Shown in pieces: positions 62,123 through 64,000 of a stretch of 64,000 bases of DNA. Position 1 is the first letter of the stretch. Every line of letters starts with the position of its first letter. This stretch comes from Bacillota bacterium. Its GTDB lineage: Bacteria > Bacillota > Clostridia > Peptostreptococcales > Acidaminobacteraceae. The stretch lies in NCBI GenBank assembly GCA_025210655.1, contig JAOARG010000028.1, forward strand, positions 1-64,000. The letters run 5' to 3'. The position numbers were made by a program, and so were the translations under genes. Under the pieces are notes generated by a model. The model had not been told where the DNA came from. It was given only the letters and a program-made list of their open reading frames with translations, and ran no database searches.

Positions 62123-62165
62123 AGTATATATTTTATTAATAAAGGATACCGTAACTTAAGTTACG
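62123..62165 (-). promoter_or_regulatory. CRP/FNR-like dyad and -10 of the hemerythrin-like gene
   Basis: The perfect palindrome CGTAACTTAAGTTACG (62150-62165) lies upstream of TATACT (complement of 62123-62128). With a start near 62116 the dyad centre falls at about -41.5, the usual place for CRP/FNR-type activators. The regulator is not in the window. Confidence 0.55.
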
Positions 62166-62367
62166 ATTTTAATATGAGAGAATATAATTTTTAGGAAAAG
62201 ACTAAATTCCGTAGCAAATAATTAGATGATTATTATTCAAGATTATGAGGATAAAAAAGGTCCGTAGACTCTAGAAATAATGAAATTTTTTCTATATTAT
62301 AAAATTAAATTTAAATACTTGTAAGCATAGCTGCAATATATTAATATAAATCTATGGAGGGGACTAA

Positions 62368-63780
62368 ATGAAAAAGATAAGTGTTGTTATACTTTTAATA
62401 GTTATATTAACCATAGGAGCAACTTTCGGGGCTTCAAAATTTCAAAATGAAAATTATACTATAGAAAGTTTTGATGATATTAGCTTAAGTAAGGATGAGT
62501 TTTCAAGTAAGCTTCCTAATGATGGTGGTTATATAAAATATGATATGTATTCTACAGAGTTGGACAATGTTTTGATTAGATTTTTTACTAAATCCAGTTA
62601 TGATATTGATATATTTAAGTCAAGTCTTCCTGGTGCAGATTTTGTAAATCATGGAGAAATCGATTATTCACGTGTAAACAATAGTGATGGCACTTTAAAT
62701 TATTATCAGTGTACTTTTGAAAAATATGGGACCTACATGGTGGAGATAAAAGATCAAAATTCCAAGTTGGTAGAGAAATTTCCTATATTTATAGGTGGTT
62801 TTGGTAAGGCTCTTGAAGCTGATAGAAACAATAGGGATATACTAAAAGTCGGTGAAAATGAGTATATAGATTCTTTTATTACAAGTAATTATTCAGGTCA
62901 TAAGGCTTCAATTACTTCAGATGAAAGGTATATTTATATTGATGGTGCTTATTCAGTGGATAATCAAAAATACATGCTTTATGATATAAAAAAAGAAGGC
63001 AGTAAATCATCAAAGATAAAAGACGTAGAAAAAATAAACTCCAAAGGCATATTTGATATGAAAATCAGAAATAATTTAAGTGATGGTGATTATATCATAG
63101 GTCTTTATACTTCGGATAAGAGAAATAGTACATTCCACTCATTTATATATAATGTTAAAGTTAAGGTTGAAGATGATCTACTGTATTTTGAAAAGTCACC
63201 TGTTCTTGATCATAATAAGAGATTATTTGATGAAATAGGAATGAAAAAAGATCCTCAACAATATTTAGTATCAGCTGGCATGCTTACTATGGATAGTCCA
63301 GAATTAATAGAACTTGCTGATAAGATTACTAAAAATAAAGAAACAGATTATGAGAAAATACTTGCTATTCATGATTGGGTGGCTGAAAATATCTATTATG
63401 ATTTTGATAGTTACTATGGAGGAACATATCCAAGTGGGAAAGCTATTGATGTATTAAATAGCAAAAAATCTGTTTGTGAGGGATATGCAAATCTTACGGC
63501 ATCTCTTGCTAGATTATCAGGAATACCTTGCAGAAAAGTGTCAGGATATGCCCTAGGTATTTCCTCTCAGGGCAAGTGGACAGATGAAAATATAAACAAT
63601 GATACTAATCATGCTTGGAATGAGGCATATGTGGATGGTAAGTGGATTATATTAGATACAACTTGGAGTTCAAGAAATAAATTCCAAAAGGGTAAGTTTG
63701 ATAAAAAAGAACAAAATAGACAGTATTTTGATAGTACTATGGAGTTTTTCTCATTAAGTCACAGAATTGAAGGATATTAA
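62368..63780 (+). CDS. Secreted transglutaminase-like (cysteine protease fold) protein
   Basis: The 470-residue protein has a signal peptide, about 280 residues with beta-rich domains, and a transglutaminase-core domain with C370 in SVCEGYANL, H415 in NHAWNEAYVD and D430 in ILDTTWSS. The triad is intact. Secreted forms in Gram-positives are thought to be proteases or cross-linking enzymes; the substrate is unknown. ATG with GGAGGGG upstream, and a terminator follows. Confidence 0.88.
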   Translation: MKKISVVILLIVILTIGATFGASKFQNENYTIESFDDISLSKDEFSSKLPNDGGYIKYDMYSTELDNVLIRFFTKSSYDIDIFKSSLPGADFVNHGEIDYSRVNNSDGTLNYYQCTFEKYGTYMVEIKDQNSKLVEKFPIFIGGFGKALEADRNNRDILKVGENEYIDSFITSNYSGHKASITSDERYIYIDGAYSVDNQKYMLYDIKKEGSKSSKIKDVEKINSKGIFDMKIRNNLSDGDYIIGLYTSDKRNSTFHSFIYNVKVKVEDDLLYFEKSPVLDHNKRLFDEIGMKKDPQQYLVSAGMLTMDSPELIELADKITKNKETDYEKILAIHDWVAENIYYDFDSYYGGTYPSGKAIDVLNSKKSVCEGYANLTASLARLSGIPCRKVSGYALGISSQGKWTDENINNDTNHAWNEAYVDGKWIILDTTWSSRNKFQKGKFDKKEQNRQYFDSTMEFFSLSHRIEGY

Positions 63781-63783
63781 GAT

Positions 63784-63814
63784 AAAAACATACGGAAATT
63801 TTCCGTATGTTTTT
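63784..63814 (+). terminator. Terminator of the transglutaminase gene
   Basis: ACATACGGAAA and TTTCCGTATGT pair, then a T-run. Confidence 0.9.
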
Positions 63815-63859
63815 CTATTTTTTGGGTATATAAAATAAGTAGAATAGGAGGGGAAGGAT

Positions 63860-64000
63860 ATTAGCATTTTAGAAACATATAGGGTTGAAAAAAAGTTTAT
63901 AGTGGATAAAATTACAGCTGAAAAAACAAAGCATCTACTTAAACTATCAATGTCTCCTGATACTAACAATGGTATTGATGGTTATGAAGTAAGATCCTTA
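63860..64000 (+). CDS. VTC-domain protein, cut by the window end, ATT start
   Basis: The open frame runs past the window end. YRVEKKFIVDK followed by GYEVRSL matches the start of VTC domains (polyphosphate polymerase-like; CYTH superfamily), in which the basic residues bind the triphosphate. No ATG, GTG or TTG lies between the in-frame stop at 63845 and the conserved part. The best start is an ATT at 63860, 8 nt after GGAGG (63847-63851). ATT starts are rare but known from infC. A missed base or upstream frameshift is the alternative. Confidence 0.65.
   Translation, partial: MSILETYRVEKKFIVDKITAEKTKHLLKLSMSPDTNNGIDGYEVRSL

Overview
The window looks like the chromosome of a low-GC, Gram-positive anaerobe of the Clostridia (a Tissierellales/Peptostreptococcales-type lineage is my guess from gene content only). 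The pointers are AT-rich coding with AGGAGG-type ribosome sites, a complete six-gene Rnf complex in the order C-D-G-E-A-B, a tRNA-responsive T-box in front of leuS, an L27 made with a cleavable N-terminus next to its protease Prp, and the conserved Firmicutes block mreBCD, PBP2, minCDE, rodA, RNase G, rplU, prp, rpmA, obgE. The sporulation genes spoIVFA/spoIVFB and spo0B, which sit inside this block in Bacillus, are absent here.

Layout. 0.3-3 kb: ECF sigma factor, its DUF4349 anti-sigma factor and a secreted SIMPL protein, overlapping as one operon. 3-7.5 kb: DNA polymerase I, CoaE and a nicotinate phosphoribosyltransferase. 7.5-13.6 kb: tRNA-Leu(GAG), two tandem structured repeats, then an accessory island with a two-gene ATPase plus DUF4435 defence pair of PARIS (AriA/AriB) type and a large PIN-like nuclease. 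13.6-21.6 kb: MarR regulator, acetyltransferase, secreted Cys-motif protein, a MacB-type ABC exporter with its adaptor, a 38-residue membrane protein, and LrgA/LrgB. 21.6-24 kb: HD-GYP and SPOR proteins. 24-29.2 kb: rnfCDGEAB. 29.5-39.7 kb: cell shape and division (DUF4321, maf, radC, mreBCD, PBP2, minCDE, rodA). 39.8-46.7 kb: radical SAM/DUF2344 pair, RNase G, L21, Prp, L27, Obg, YhbY. 47-54.7 kb: signal transduction, including a hybrid histidine kinase with an REC/HD-GYP partner and a second kinase with an ABC-type sensor. 54.7-59.7 kb: NadD, YqeK, RsfS, T-box-leuS and a YheO/DauR-type regulator. 60-64 kb: S4, an unrecognised protein, a hemerythrin-like protein, a secreted transglutaminase and the start of a VTC-domain gene.

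The most unusual signal is not a gene. At least seven intergenic gaps hold 100-450 bp elements made of short hairpins with variable sequence, joined by a conserved 6-10 nt linker. In the clearest cases the linkers of the left half are the reverse complement of those of the right half, in nested order, so the whole element folds into a long backbone stem with hairpins branching off both sides ('fishbone'). Four linker types are seen: GTCTAG, GTTRAGCG, AGGGGAAT and GCTRRGCT. Homologous hairpins in different copies differ by compensatory base changes, so the fold and not the sequence appears to be kept. I know of no named family that matches, but I could not search.

Links between genes: the leuS T-box carries a CUU specifier and a UGGU acceptor-binding bulge that fit the tRNA-Leu(GAG) encoded 49 kb away in the same window; Prp is encoded directly before the L27 precursor it would cut; MarR sits directly behind a 46-bp palindrome that contains its own promoter.
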